From positions 43,187,218-43,251,217 of the forward strand of contig OY987263.1 of NCBI GenBank assembly GCA_963920665.1: 64,000 nt of DNA. The letters run 5' to 3'. A program made the translations under genes and the position numbers. The DNA comes from Straminergon stramineum. Taxonomy: Eukaryota > Streptophyta > Bryopsida > Hypnales > Calliergonaceae. This document shows, piece by piece, positions 11,680-23,150 of this stretch. The notes under the pieces were generated by a model that saw nothing but the letters and a program-made list of their open reading frames with translations, searched no databases and was not told where the DNA came from. The stretch's first letter is position 1; each line of letters begins with the position of its first letter.

Positions 11680-12804
11680 TTGCACACAAGTCATCGCAAA
11701 GTAGTTTCTTCATCCAAAGTTGTTTTCTGTGATGGTCCTACTTGTTGTAAAGATGAAAAGAGTGATATCTATATAAACCCCTTCATTTTGGAAAAGGGTG
11801 TGGAATCTCCTCTATGGGCCTTTGGATGTAAAGTTAGACATCATCATTCGGGTTTGAGAAGAAGTTTTGTCCAAATTGGATGATGTGATGCAATTGATAC
11901 AAAGTTTGGAGCATGGCATTAAGAACATGGAAAGGAAATTGTTGTATGAAGTCACTACAAGAGAAAGGGATGTTTTAAGTATAGTCTTAGACATATAGTT
12001 CTATAAGTAATGACCTTAAAGGGGTGTTTTCAGTAAAAATATACTAAACACACATATATTTTTAATAATTTTTTATTGAAAATACCCCTTTAAGGTCATT
12101 ACTTATAGGACTATATGTCTAGAACTATACTTAAAACACCCCTTTCTCTTGTAGTGAGTGTGTTCAAGGATGGATGATTTGTTGGCATTCTTAGTGGAAA
12201 TGCAAGAGGTACAAATTCCAAAAGTGGCATATCTTTGTAAGATTGGCAATCGAAAGCTTTTGACTCAATTTGTGCCTAGTCTTGATACAATCAAACTTCA
12301 TCTCCTATATGAAAGCATACATGGATTCCATGAGGTTGCAAATCAAGAAGGTTGTGTGGTCAATTTTGGAATAGTTGACACAAGAAGATTTATTGGGATG
12401 TTAGCTTGTGGATTGAAGATAGACATTGTATTGATAAAGATTCATTTGATGCCCATGTTGCTTGTGGGATGGGCTCCATGGTACCTGATTATATTGATGG
12501 TTGCAACTTTGCCGCCTTAATTATTGACTCACCTCAATTTTTAGATTTTGAAATTCCTAGGGCAACTTTGGAGTCACTGCCAATAAAAGAGAAGAAGGTT
12601 TCAAGGATCTCCATTGATGTCACATCCAAAGTACAAAAGTGGTTGAGAGATTTTTTGGAGCTACAATGTCAAAATCATAGAAAGTTTCATGAGAAGTTCA
12701 AATTGAATAAGGTTATATGCAAGATAGGAAGTCGATCAAGGGCTTGGATTTGTGATAAATGTAAGTTGAGCAACATGATGAGTTGCACTAGAAGGGGGGT
12801 CTAG
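11680..12804 (+). pseudogene. Decayed protein-coding gene of unknown family, split by a transposon
   Basis: Protein-like sequence runs on the plus strand in pieces: 11680-11883, then a shifted frame from about 11880 to 11951 (reads LDDVMQLIQSLEHGIKNMER), then, after the inserted element at 11952-12156, a piece from 12170 to about 12435 (contains MDDLLAFLVEMQEVQIPKVA), and finally frame 12406-12804. At least two frameshifts and an early stop just after the insertion break the reading. The pieces look like one alpha-helical, partly coiled-coil protein. The family is not identified; a repeated plant-specific signalling or resistance-type gene is possible but unproven. Confidence 0.5.
11952..12156. 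mobile_element. CACTA-type miniature hairpin element with AGT target duplication
   Basis: 205 bp. Ends are CACTACAAGAGAAAGGG and its reverse complement, the classic CACTA (EnSpm) terminus. The 3-bp direct duplication AGT flanks it at 11949-11951 and 12157-12159. The arms are nearly perfect inverted repeats of about 90 bp each, so the whole element folds into a hairpin. It has no coding capacity and would need a transposase from elsewhere. Confidence 0.88.
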
Positions 12805-13204
12805 TGGAGATTTAGTGAAAGTATTAGAATATGATATAGATAGTAATCTAGACTTCACCAAGTGGGTGCTTTTGGTTATTGTGAATCAAGGCAATTGCAA
12901 GAATTACCTATACTATTGCTTATCACATGTAAATGAGTATACTTTTTGGCCATAACTTTTTCAATTGTACTTTTAGTATGTCCCAAATTCAAAGCTAAGG
13001 AAAAGTAGTCTATTATGCCTATTAGCTAATTTGTTTATGTATATAAAAAATAATAAGTTATTTGAAACCACTCGTGATTGGATGTTGCCTTGACCATTGG
13101 AGGAATTAGTACGTGGTAGTATTCTTTTTAGCCTAGAAAAGAAAATTTGAAGCTAAACATTGAGTTTACTAATAAGGATTACATAAATTGAGCAAATGGT
13201 TTTT
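12805..13204. other. Intergenic, nothing recognised
   Basis: AT-rich sequence after the decayed gene. It may hold more of its 3' end, but no frame continues. Confidence 0.3.
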
Positions 13205-13208
13205 TTAA

Positions 13209-14017
13209 CCCCTAAACAAATTCAATGATTTTATGCCTAAAATTGCTTCAAAGTATTCAATTGCACTTTTGAAAAGACACTAGGGTATTATATTGCCTTT
13301 GAAACATTTTTTGATGTAAATACAAGAAAATTGGAAAACATTAGATGCAATGTGCAAGGGAGTTTTCTTATAGTATAATATTATTATTATTGATTGTCAA
13401 TGGTAAAAAGGAAAAGCATGATTGCAAAATAAATTTGTAACTAATTATTTGTGGTTTCTTATAATGATATGTATATCAAATATGTTGCCTCATTTTTCTT
13501 CAAATTTTAGTAGAAGTGTTGAATATGTCATAATGTATAAATTTTGTGTTCAAACTTTTACAATCTCTTCATTCATTCTTGAGCTATGACTTTTTGAATA
13601 CAAATGTCCCTATTATTGAATCACTATTCTATACCTTGATTACCTTCCAATTAATTCCCCACACCTTTATTACAAATTCATCCAATTATTAATCATTGAA
13701 AAAGAATTGTATATTATTTCAATGAGAAGCAAAAAAGAATCCTAACATTGTTAGTATACCCAACAATACAACTCCCTTCCTTGTGAGGTATTATCCTTCC
13801 TTGGATAACTAGGAGGCTTTTATGTATAAATTCAAGAATTATGGTTCGCTACAATAGGAATATAGTATGATTTTGGTCACTAAAAGGATGCAAGAGGGCC
13901 CCCTCCCTTGTTGGTAATCAATGTCATGAATGCTCTATATGAATCAATGGTATATATTTTCAAAGACTTGTAATTCTATACCATTAATCTTAAACATCAA
14001 ATTCAAACATTTAGGGG
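13209..14017. mobile_element. TTAA-type transposon candidate, about 809 bp
   Basis: The left end CCCCTAAACAAATTC and the right end (read inward) CCCCTAAATGTTTGAATTTG are flanked by TTAA at 13205-13208 and 14018-14021. The shared CCCCTAAA termini link it to family 1, but I did not see clear internal similarity. It has no transposase frame. Confidence 0.5.
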
Positions 14018-14021
14018 TTAA

Positions 14022-14590
14022 TAAAATCCAACAACTCCCTCCACTCAATTCTTTACCTCCCAAACGTCCAGATTCATTTCTAGAATTGATGATTTGAGAA
14101 AAATCATTATAAAGTTCTCTATGGAAGCATATTTTGGAATTGAAATGCATATAAAAGTTGTAGATTTTGATTTGTAGATTCTATCTGTATAGTTAGATTC
14201 ACAAATGCTATCACCAATCTTTTTTTATAAATTTTGAAAGAGAAATTCCAAAATTCCTTCAAAATTTCATTCCAAGTAAAATTTTATCATTTCTTGAGTA
14301 AAATTTGTTGGAATGGATTTGAAATGAGGTTCTCTTCACATGGTGATTTTTTGAACTTTTTTTGTTCTTCCTCTCTATGACCTCATTTTGGCTAATCTAG
14401 TTTTGAACTAAAGTCAATGCAGTTTGACCACTTGACATACTTGCACATTTGTAATTTTAGAAAAATAAAATATGAACTCTAGTAACATCAAATCCAACCC
14501 TCAGATAGGACAAAAAATTGATAATGTATCTTCACAAATGAAAATGACTTTCATCCAAGTAGTTAGGAGGATAAACTGTTCATCGTCTAG
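14022..14590. other. AT-rich intergenic, nothing recognised
   Basis: No supported gene. The stretch ends near a lone TTTAGGGGTTAA word at about 14609, just where similarity to the MGST3 copy A block begins. Confidence 0.35.
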
Positions 14591-14604
14591 AAAATGGACG
14601 GCGA

Positions 14605-15086
14605 CGCGTTTAGGGGTTAAAAACCCCACAAAAGCGTGAGGCAGAAAACGGCAAGGAAGCCACGTCCTGCCCTTTGTCCAAATCCCTCATGAGAGTCCGG
14701 CTGCAGTCTACAGGGGCCGGAAAAGTCCTCCCCTGCAGTCAGTCTACGGACAGACGTTGGTTGTCAACTCGATCCCAATTTCGCAATTTCGCGTTCAGCT
14801 CCGTTGCAACTGCTTCCTGAACTCACCCCAATCTCCTGCATTGCCACTGGCACTATAAATAAGCTCCTCACTGCTTGGTTTCACTCATCTCTTACAGTCT
14901 CATCATTCATCAGTTGTCATTCCTCAGCGCGCATCTACTGATCAAACGATCAAAATCGAGAGCCTCGGTGAAGATTTTGTGATTCAAGCATTTGGGGAGG
15001 GAGCGAGGTTGAAGATTATAGAAGAGTTCTAGCTGAAATTGAAGACTTTGTAGACGTTTTGGGGAGGTTTTCAAGGTGCTGCAGCT
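14605..15086 (+). promoter_or_regulatory. Promoter and 5' leader of MGST3 copy B
   Basis: A TATA box (TATAAATA) lies at 14854-14861, in the same CCACTGGCAC context as copy A. Similarity to the copy A upstream block extends back to about 14605 with scattered indels, so promoter duplication preceded divergence. The spacing from TATA box to ATG is about 230 bases. Confidence 0.6.
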
Positions 15087-15954
15087 ATGGCGTTGGAGTT
15101 CGTGATTGAGGACAGCTTTCGGTGGGTGCTGGCTGCGGTCTTTGCCAACATCTTGCTCGTCGCACGGATGGCCATCGGAGTGAGTACACTTCCTGAGCTT
15201 TTACAGTGAACTGTTAGCCCTAAACCCCGAATTTTTGAGATTTTTGAGTGGGTTCTAAATGCCAGGTCTGATCACGTACGTACTAACACCGAAGGCTGAG
15301 ATAGCAACAATTTCTGTGACCGCCTGAAATCTATATATCAACAACCCCGCGAAGCTTTAGTACAACATTGTGCAATTTGTAATTTTGCAATAGTTTTTGC
15401 AACAGGTTAGACATGAATATGTATGCATTGGTTCCGTGGTCAAGAGTTTTGCCAACTATTGCAGTGGATTGGAATAGACCATGAGCTGAAGGCAAAATAC
15501 TAGACCGCTTCAAAACCATTGCAAAATGTGTTGCAACCGCTACTCCAATTCCTGTTGTTGTGCCACGTCTGATTGACGAATGGATCTGTGTGTGCAGGTG
15601 GCCGCGGCTCGCAGGAAGTACAACGTCCCTTACCCAACCATGTACGTGGACGAGAAGTTGCACAATCAAGGGTTGGCGTTCAACTGCGTGCAACGGGCGC
15701 ACCAGAACACTTTGGAGTTTCTTCCGAGCGTGATCACTTTGCTGCTCTTGAGCGGCTTGCATTACCCGCGGGTGGCCGCCGTGCTGGGCTTCTGCTATTT
15801 CGTAGCAAGGGTGCAGTACTGGCGGGGCTACTCGTTGGGCGAGGCGGAGAAGCGCTTCTCGGCTGGAGGGGCGTTCATCTTCCCCACCGTCTTCGGACTC
15901 TGGGGTTGTACCCTGGCTCTCATTCTGCACCAGTTTGTGCCACAGCTCCTGTAA
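15087..15954 (+). CDS. MGST3: Microsomal glutathione S-transferase 3 (MAPEG family), copy B
   Basis: Two exons, 15087-15179 and 15598-15954, have the same phase-0 junction and the same 149-residue length as copy A. The family signature FNCVQRAHQNTLE and the RVQYWRGYS loop are intact. Most differences from copy A are in the hydrophobic segments: LLVARMAIG replaces MLVLFMAIR in the first helix, and LLLLSGLHYPRVAAV replaces the corresponding GLLLGGLQYPRVAAV. This suggests selection to stay a membrane enzyme. The intron differs greatly in sequence but is again rich in TTGCAA-like words. It lies 14 kb from copy A in the same orientation, so it is a tandem-type duplicate separated by transposon-rich DNA. 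Confidence 0.93.
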
Positions 15955-16059
15955 CTAAGGGAGTAATTGCAAGCTTAGATTCCGCAGTGGAAATGGTGTC
16001 GGTCGGTGCTCTCTCTTGCCAGGGATGCATGTGTGATCGAACAAGTCCATGCATTTACA

Positions 16060-16520
16060 TGCAACAATCTCCTATTCCATGGAGGTTCTAGTACTTCAAA
16101 ATATAGTTCCAAGCTTGATGATCGATTAGGAAACATAAAGTTGACTTCATTTCACATCTTGTGAAATTAAAGGAACTGCGCGTTTCCACTTTAGAAATGG
16201 TGTCGTGATTTAGGAAGCGTATTACTTCATCAAGCGTCATCTCTATGCAATGGAGATCTATTCTAGGATATCAAAAACAATACAATCTTAAGCTCGATGA
16301 TTAGGAAATACATAGTTGAGTTCTTTTCACATCTTGTGAAATGAAGGAGGAGTGCGCACGTTTCCACATCGGAAATGGTGTCAATTCTGTCTTGCCAAGG
16401 ATGTGTGATCGATGAAGGAATTTCATCAGTTATTTTTATGCGTAGGAGATTCGAGTATCTCGAAATATAATACCAAGCGTTATGATCAGTGAATAGTAAA
16501 ATTTCTTTTCCCATCTTGTA
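16060..16520 (+). repeat. Degenerate tandem repeat after MGST3 copy B
   Basis: Three drifted units near 16075, 16246 and 16438 match the units after copy A (GGAGGTTCTAGTACTTCAAA, CTTGATGAT...TTAGGAAA). The spacing is about 170-190 bp. They are probably part of the duplicated 3' region. Confidence 0.65.
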
Positions 16521-16524
16521 TAAG

Positions 16525-17570
16525 GAATTGCTGATCTGGGAAGACTATTGTAGTTACTGAGTTGCCAAGGACATATGATGATGGAGTAAAATAGTCAGAC
16601 AGTAGTTGTTACGGCTTCATTTTTATACAAATACTTCAAATTGCTATTATAAGTTGGATTGAGCTTTGCTTGCACCGCACTACTGCCATGGCAATCTTAT
16701 GCAAGAAGTGTACGGTATCAACATTAAGCTTGTGGTCCTATTTGCTGAGTGGGTCTGAGTGTGATGTTCAAGAGCCCTGAGCTCTGAAAACTATGACCGG
16801 TATAGATCTGAGGATTCAGTTGGGCCTTCCAAAGGTAAAAGTCGGGCATTATATGCATTTTCTAACTGCATATTCCCATAAATTATAGAAATTACACTCA
16901 ATTGGAAAAAAATTTGAAACTACTTCCTGCTAGCTTCATTGATAATTATGCATGTTCGAGTGAAAAGCTGATGTTACTTCCAAGGGATCAAACTAGAAAA
17001 TTGTGGTGACAATGGGGTTGGTTGCCTTAGGCTGAACAAATTTCAATAGGCACTAATGTCAGATATTTTAATCAAATGTAAATAAATTGGTGATAAACTT
17101 AGTTGAAGTCCAAAAATAAGATTTCAAAAGTATATGCAAAAGTTATTCAAGGTCAGAATGGAATCAGTAGATTTTCTAAAATCATGTCCTAATTTCAATA
17201 ACTTTGTGTGGAACATTGTTGAAAGGGCATCTTTCTGCTGGCCAAATTTATTGGGCCACACTTTTGGGTACACACTCAGATTACAGACATCCTGCCATAT
17301 TGCAAAGAAAGAAAAACGACCACAAATCCACATGAATCAAGCAGATAAGACTCAAGAACACATCTTAGACCATAACTGAAATGGTATAAATTCATAAAAG
17401 AGACAACTAACTTCCTTCAATAAATTCAGAAGAAAGCACATCAATCAGGGTTCCGGTACATCAACTCAATTCTGTACTGTACATTGAACATTCTGTTCAT
17501 TGGAGCTTCAGTTCGGAACAATCAAAATGGAAAGAATCGCATTCAGTCCAACAAAATCTTCCTTCAAGCC
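16525..17570. other. Intergenic between convergent genes, nothing recognised
   Basis: This lies between MGST3 copy B (plus) and the UFD1-family gene (minus), so it probably contains both 3' UTRs. No further gene was seen. Confidence 0.35.
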
Positions 17571-17574
17571 CCTC

Positions 17575-20500
17575 CTAATGGACCAGGTCAATGTGTTGGC
17601 TAAGATCTCTCTCACTATGTACAGCCATGCCACAAATTGGGCATGACACTGTCAAGCTTCGGAGCATGCTGTTAGGCACTGGAATGGCAGGTGCAGGAGG
17701 TAAATCATCGAGATCCATCGCTGTTGGAAGCTGCGTTGTTGAGAAATGTTCCGTGTCTAAATGTGCATTCAGCTGTTGCTCGCGGTCCGCTCCTCTAAAA
17801 TTCTCCAAACAAATAGGGCACTCCACATGGACGTCCTGTGATGGGCTCTCAATCCTGTTTGTCCCAAGCTCATTTGCAAGATTCCCGAATGGAGTCCCCG
17901 CAATCGAAGGTGAAGGTGCAAGGCCTTCAAACAACACCCCTGGCCTAGGAAAGGAGGAATCCCCAGATTGGCCCCTTCCATGAGCTGCAGCTGTGTGAAT
18001 GTCCATCTCTTTCAACATGATAGCGCGCCCGCAGAGATCACAGTCTGCAGTTCGAGCGCCGCATTCGCTTTCGTGCTGGTTGAGTCCTTTCAGTTTGTCA
18101 CGCACGTTGTCAGCAGCAGCACCAGCTTGCACCATGTCTCCACAGAATCGGCAGCTGACCAATCGCTTAGGGCAAGACGATGCACGATGCTCAACCTACA
18201 CGTACAAAAAATTTAAAAGTGAGTAACCTTATTTGTAGCATATCTCGAGAAGATGAATAACAGCTCAAGATAAGCAAAACTAATGGAAACAGAACATCAA
18301 GGTTTCAGGAAAGGTGATTAGAGACAAAGCTTATAAAAAGGTAAGAAATGGTAGATTATACGAAGCAAAATTTTAATATGCAGAGAATCCATAAGGATGC
18401 TGAATTCATTACCATGGCTTCCATCTCAAGCTCCACTCCACATTCACATTTGAGCCGCTCATGAAACACTTTCATGTGCTTGGCCAGTTCTTCCGCTGTC
18501 AATCCTAGCCCACACTTGGTGCAATGCGCATGCTTGTCCTTGTCTCCTTTGCGCAGCACCACACCACACCCTGGGTGTGGACATGCGAAGTTGTGACGTC
18601 TGTAACAAGAACAAACAAACCAATTAATAAAAGAAACGTCCGCCAACTGGCTTGGCCCAAAGACGTCCCCATAAAGTGAGTTTCTGTGCAGAGGCGCACA
18701 ACATACACGAAAGAGTAAGCCACATACATGAACCGAATAGGTTGAATTAAAGAAACAACCACCATGCGAAATTAGTATAACAAAATTTGCATGCTTCCAG
18801 AGGGTGATCACTAAAATTGTGTCAAGTAAGGTCTTACCTACAATAAGCTTCATGAAGCATGAGAGTCCTCGCTGGTACCGATTGTTTGCAGTTCTCACAG
18901 AGACTGAAACCATCATCTGGCTGAGATGTACTACTACCTGCGGCCTCTTTGTCACCTGCATATGCTCCCACTCTCTGTCCCTGACTTGCTCCAACTTCAG
19001 TGGCCTTCGCTTCAACCCACAACCTGAAGCTTGAATTCCCTTGGAAACCAAAAACTCCAACACTAAAACCACCAGCACGAACAGCCTTCGTCGTACTGGG
19101 CGAGGCAGTCATGCATATGACCTTAGATCCCATGTCATGGGACGACCATTGGTGTTGATGTTTGGTTGGAAACAGCACTGGGTGAGCAGCCACATACATG
19201 TCTGCATCGCCTCCTTTGTTCTCCAGCTCTAGATGTACCAAAACATCCAAGGTACCTGCCTCAACGCCTTTTTCAACTTGTGAATCGATAGTGAAGCGGT
19301 AGTATGAATATTTGCCTTCCTCTACCAGCCCAGTTTCCACCTTTCCCAAAGTAAGAGGCGCCAATCTACTCTGAGAGCTCGCAGCTGTTTCACCAGCTCC
19401 AACAACATCAACCTCCAAGTCCGTTTCTAGCACAGAAACAAAACTCTGAGGTTTGAGCTCCAGAACGCGCAAACCGTAATCAACACCCCCGTGCTGGACT
19501 GTGAGTAAATCACCCACCGTCAATGAGGCATGTTGCCTAAGCTCCGTCTCCAAGACTGCCTTATGGTTGAGCACATCCGCAAAATCTCGCCCTTCAGGTT
19601 GCAACTTTGCATATGTGCCTTTTGGAAGCCTCAAATAACGAACTCTAGCCTCAGGTGTACCCCTGTGAATGCTACTCGATAAATACTCTGGGTCAGTAAA
19701 TCCAGCGTTACCCCAGACGTGGGGAGGAAGCTCCACAAACCCTTCTTCAGCAGTAAACTCCAGCACCCCGGCATGAGTTGACTTCATTCTTGAGCTTTTC
19801 TCATCCTAAGTGAGTACAATGGTTCAATGTAAATACCATAAAAAACAAGAATATGAGACTAGAGGAGAAGATTCAGATGCTGAAAATAATAAGAAAAGGA
19901 TAATTCTCTGAGTTTAAAGCATGCACAAAATTGTCCTACAGCAAAGTGATGTATCTCAATTTGACAAGCTTTGAAATCCAACGCTTGATGCTTCGGACAG
20001 GTATTTACCTCTTCCATATGGAGCGAAGCTACTGAGCTTGGACGGCCCGGTTGAAGCACAGCCGACACTTCAAAAAACATGGGGCCTTTGTCAATCGCAC
20101 TTTGAGAAGACAGCTGCTCAAAAGACGAAGGAGGTAACCGAATTTTGTCACCTTTGCCTGCGATAGATAAAGCCTTAAACACCCTATTGTAGATGATCCC
20201 ATCTCCAGCTTCCAGATCCTCTTGCTCTTGCTCTGATGCCTGACCATATCAAGGGAAGCCACATTAATGAACAGAGCTAGGGGAAAGACTTAAACCAAAA
20301 TGCCGAGTACAAAAGGTTATGATAACCAGAGATTTCGTAATCAATAGTGGCACCAATCGAGGTTTCTCAACCAAAAGTTATGAGTGATATCTTGTTGGAG
20401 AGCTACTGAAAAATGAACTGCTAATGAGCTACAATAACCCTCGTACCTCAAAGTATTGAGATCACACAAAACACTTGAAGCTGATTTCCTACTCAATTCT

Positions 20501-21077
20501 ACGCCACACAGTTCGGCTGATATCTTATTGGAAACTGTTGAAATTGCACTTCTAATGAGCTACATTCCACCTCTTAACCCAAAGTATTGAGATCACAGCA
20601 AGCAGCGCAGCAATTATGTCAGCAAACTACAGAGAGCCACCAAGCAGCTCGTTTTTTGGAGATTTCTCGCTCATTTCTTGTCAGTGATAACTTGATGAAA
20701 AACCATGAGCGTTGCCATTCTAACAAGCCGTTTCCCACGCAGAGACTTCACCGACGGATTGACGTTGGCTACATAGGGTTTCAAATGGCTATCATACCCA
20801 GAGTATTCGCTTAAACAAAGTTCCTAGAATGAGACTCCTAACACAAGCTGAAAAAAGAAAAAACAAGCACTCCATTAGAGGTTGAGCAACATACCGCAAG
20901 AGCTGCAGCCGACTCTTCCATACGTCGAATCCGCTGCGCAGCTTTGATCGCTTCCTGCCGTCTTTCAGCTTCATCTTTGGCTTTTCTTTCAAGCTCCAAC
21001 CGCTTCCTCGCCCTTTCTTTCTTCTCCTTCTGCTCCTTCTCCCATTTCGCTTTCGCAGCTCGCAACTCGAAATCCAT
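17575..21077 (-). CDS. UFD1-family protein with N-terminal coiled coil and C-terminal zinc fingers
   Basis: Five exons (21077-20895, 20239-20009, 19805-18838, 18599-18413, 18195-17575) join in phase to give 729 residues. The order matches the plant UFD1-like proteins named PRLI-interacting factor K (Arabidopsis At4g15420 type, about 560 residues). Residues 1-61 are a charged helix (MDFELRAAKAKWEKEQKEKK). Residues about 75-260 are the UFD1 fold (PPSSFEQLSSQSAIDKGPMF; GVLEFTAEEGFVELPPHVWG; VRYLRLPKGTYAKLQP; ETDLEVDVV). Next comes a beta-rich domain with HQHQWSSHDMGSKV. From residue 441 on there are Cys/His fingers (C441, C444, H456, C460; C467, C472, C487 and more; last CPICGMAVHSERDLSQHIDL). 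UFD1 proteins serve with CDC48/p97 in handling ubiquitinated proteins; that role here is inferred from family. The start is chosen at MDFEL, which matches the family, rather than an in-frame ATG 14 codons earlier. Confidence 0.9.
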
Positions 21078-22120
21078 TCTTCCGTTCAAAATCCTCCGCC
21101 AACAGTCCTCTCTATTCACAACGTCCCTTTACAATCAGGAATCCGATGCGCAAACCAATGTGAATACACAACTCGTATCAGACAGCGAACACCCAATCTC
21201 ACCAATCCAGTTAACTTACTGAATCCGGATTTTAGGTTAAAAATGTTGGCCACAAGTAGCAATCGTCACTCAATCTGATCACACTAACATCAAATGAAGC
21301 GAATTCAAAACCAATGCCTTGCAAACCGCCTAATCACAAATTTAGGGTTTACAAACACCACCAGAAGCTGCTCGTAACGAAACATTCAACCCCGACGTGG
21401 AACTCCAACTAACAAAGGGATAAAAGTTGAAAGAAGTCCAACTCCAAAACGCACCTCCACCAAGCATGTAGTCAAATTTCTTCACCTCGCAGTCATCTAA
21501 AGCATCCCCGAGCAATCGCGGAACTGCTGTGCACACGATCGACGTTGACCAAGCAGGCACCTCCAAGTAACAAGCCGAAAGAAGCCCAGATGAGCGAGTG
21601 AGAAAGAATCGAAATCCTACACAATGAGTGTAGTAACAAGAGCACGAGATGTGCGACACTCTGAAAGAAAGAAGAAAACGTGTCTGTTCAATTTGAAACC
21701 TAACTGGGAGCAGCAGAAGAAGAAGACGAAGAAGCACCAGCAGCAGCAGATCAGTTGGAGATTCAGTGTAATTGAAGGTCTGCAGGAAAGGTGGTGGTCA
21801 CATAAAAACCTCGGACTCCTCGGTCGGTATGCTCTTGTGAAGCTTCGCGAATCACATTAATAATAAACTTTGGTGGGGTCCAGAGTGTGTCTTCCAAAGA
21901 GACGAAGAAACAGTGACTCCTTCACTTGCAATCACGTAAAGTAAGGAAACATCGGTAGCTGGTCGCTGAAGGTTTCAAGCTTATAAAGGTCTGTGGCTTC
22001 GTCAACACTCCAGAACTTTCTAGTTTGCCTGCCCACTTTCCCATTCCTATTCACCTGGTTTGTTCAATTCTGCAGTAGACGTGAAGAAAATTCGGCTAGG
22101 CCTGGTTTTCTTTAATTTTC
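21078..22120. promoter_or_regulatory. Upstream region of the UFD1-family gene and spacer to the next gene
   Basis: No supported exon. Open frames at 21342-21737 (minus) and 21624-21860 (plus) lack recognisable content, and the region most likely holds the 5' UTR and promoter of the minus-strand gene. A GA-rich run lies at about 21660-21760. Confidence 0.4.
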
Positions 22121-22439
22121 TGTTTTGCAGATTAGGTCATGCAGGGCTCAAGGTTTTGTTTTCTGTAATATAAAAGTTTTTAGGGTTTGCATGATGGTGG
22201 AAAGAGTGGAGGGTGAACTGCGACTCCGTCGGTTATGCGATGATTCCTGGCCGGCCGGTTCAGCTGAACTGCCCACTGACGCCGAACGCACCCCTTCGAC
22301 CCCAAATCTTATCGCTACACGACAGAGGTCTAGTTCGAATTGCTCTACGCATTACCGAGAATTTTGTGTAGGCTCGATTAGGGTTATGGCTCGCCAGTCA
22401 ATTTGCGAGTCTTTTCATAACGCTGCCAGTATTTCCTCT

Positions 22440-23150
22440 CCGAGAATCCAAAATCTGTACCCCTCTACCATCACCTATGTTGCAACAGTAGCTCAACGAT
22501 CAAACGTGCGAATTAGACCAAGGATTCATGGTTTTTAGAGGATCAATTGATCACGCTGTGAACCAAATAGAATGCAGATATGGCCAAATTTTACATCACC
22601 GGTATCAGCGAAGAACATCGCTTATGCTGCTCAAGATTTAAATAAAATCAGACAATTGGAAGTCCTGATTGACCTGAGTCCCAACCGGGTTTTCTTGCCT
22701 CGATCCTTTCAACCGGATTACTACAAGGTAGACAATCGCAGGCTTTCTAGTGATCGCCAATTCGCCATTATTGTGATGGGGACTCACGATCACGTTCTAG
22801 AGTTCAAAATCTGCAACTCTACCATCACCTCTGTTGCAACAGTAGCTCAACGATCAAACGTGCGAATTAGGCCAAGGATTCGTGGTTTTCAGATGGCCAC
22901 TTGATCAAGTTGCGAAAAATAATAGAATGCAGATGCTGCCAAATTTTACATCACCAGAGTCGGTGAAGAACATCGCATGTATTGGTCAAGAATGAAACGC
23001 CATCGGACAAACGGAAACCCTGATTTGACCTGAGGTCAAACTTGGTTTTCTTCTCTTGATCAAACAGGATCGCTACAAGGTAGACGATCGCGGGAGTTTT
23101 AGTAATCGCCATAGAAATGACTGGGACTCACGATCACGACGATGGGAAAT
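22440..23150 (+). repeat. Two tandem copies of a 354-bp block, the second ending in the start of the coiled-coil gene
   Basis: The word GTTGCAACAGTAGCTCAACG is in both copies, about 354 bases apart (block anchors at 22467 and 22821). Similarity continues through ACAAGGTAGACAATCGC-like, TCGCCA and GGGACTCACGATCACG. The second copy supplies the start codon at 23117 of the coiled-coil gene. In the first copy the matching position reads ATGGGGACTCACGATCACGT and soon reaches other sequence. So the 5' region including the start codon has been duplicated. Confidence 0.8.

Noticed and set aside
15331..15930. 199-codon minus-strand frame across MGST3 copy B
   Set aside because: It is antisense to exon 2, with a matching shadow in copy A (1610-1981); the sense strand has the conserved MAPEG protein.
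20838..21119. In-frame ATG 14 codons before the chosen UFD1-family start
   Set aside because: The family begins at MDFEL, and the extra residues have no counterpart in the relatives I know. It remains a possible alternative start.
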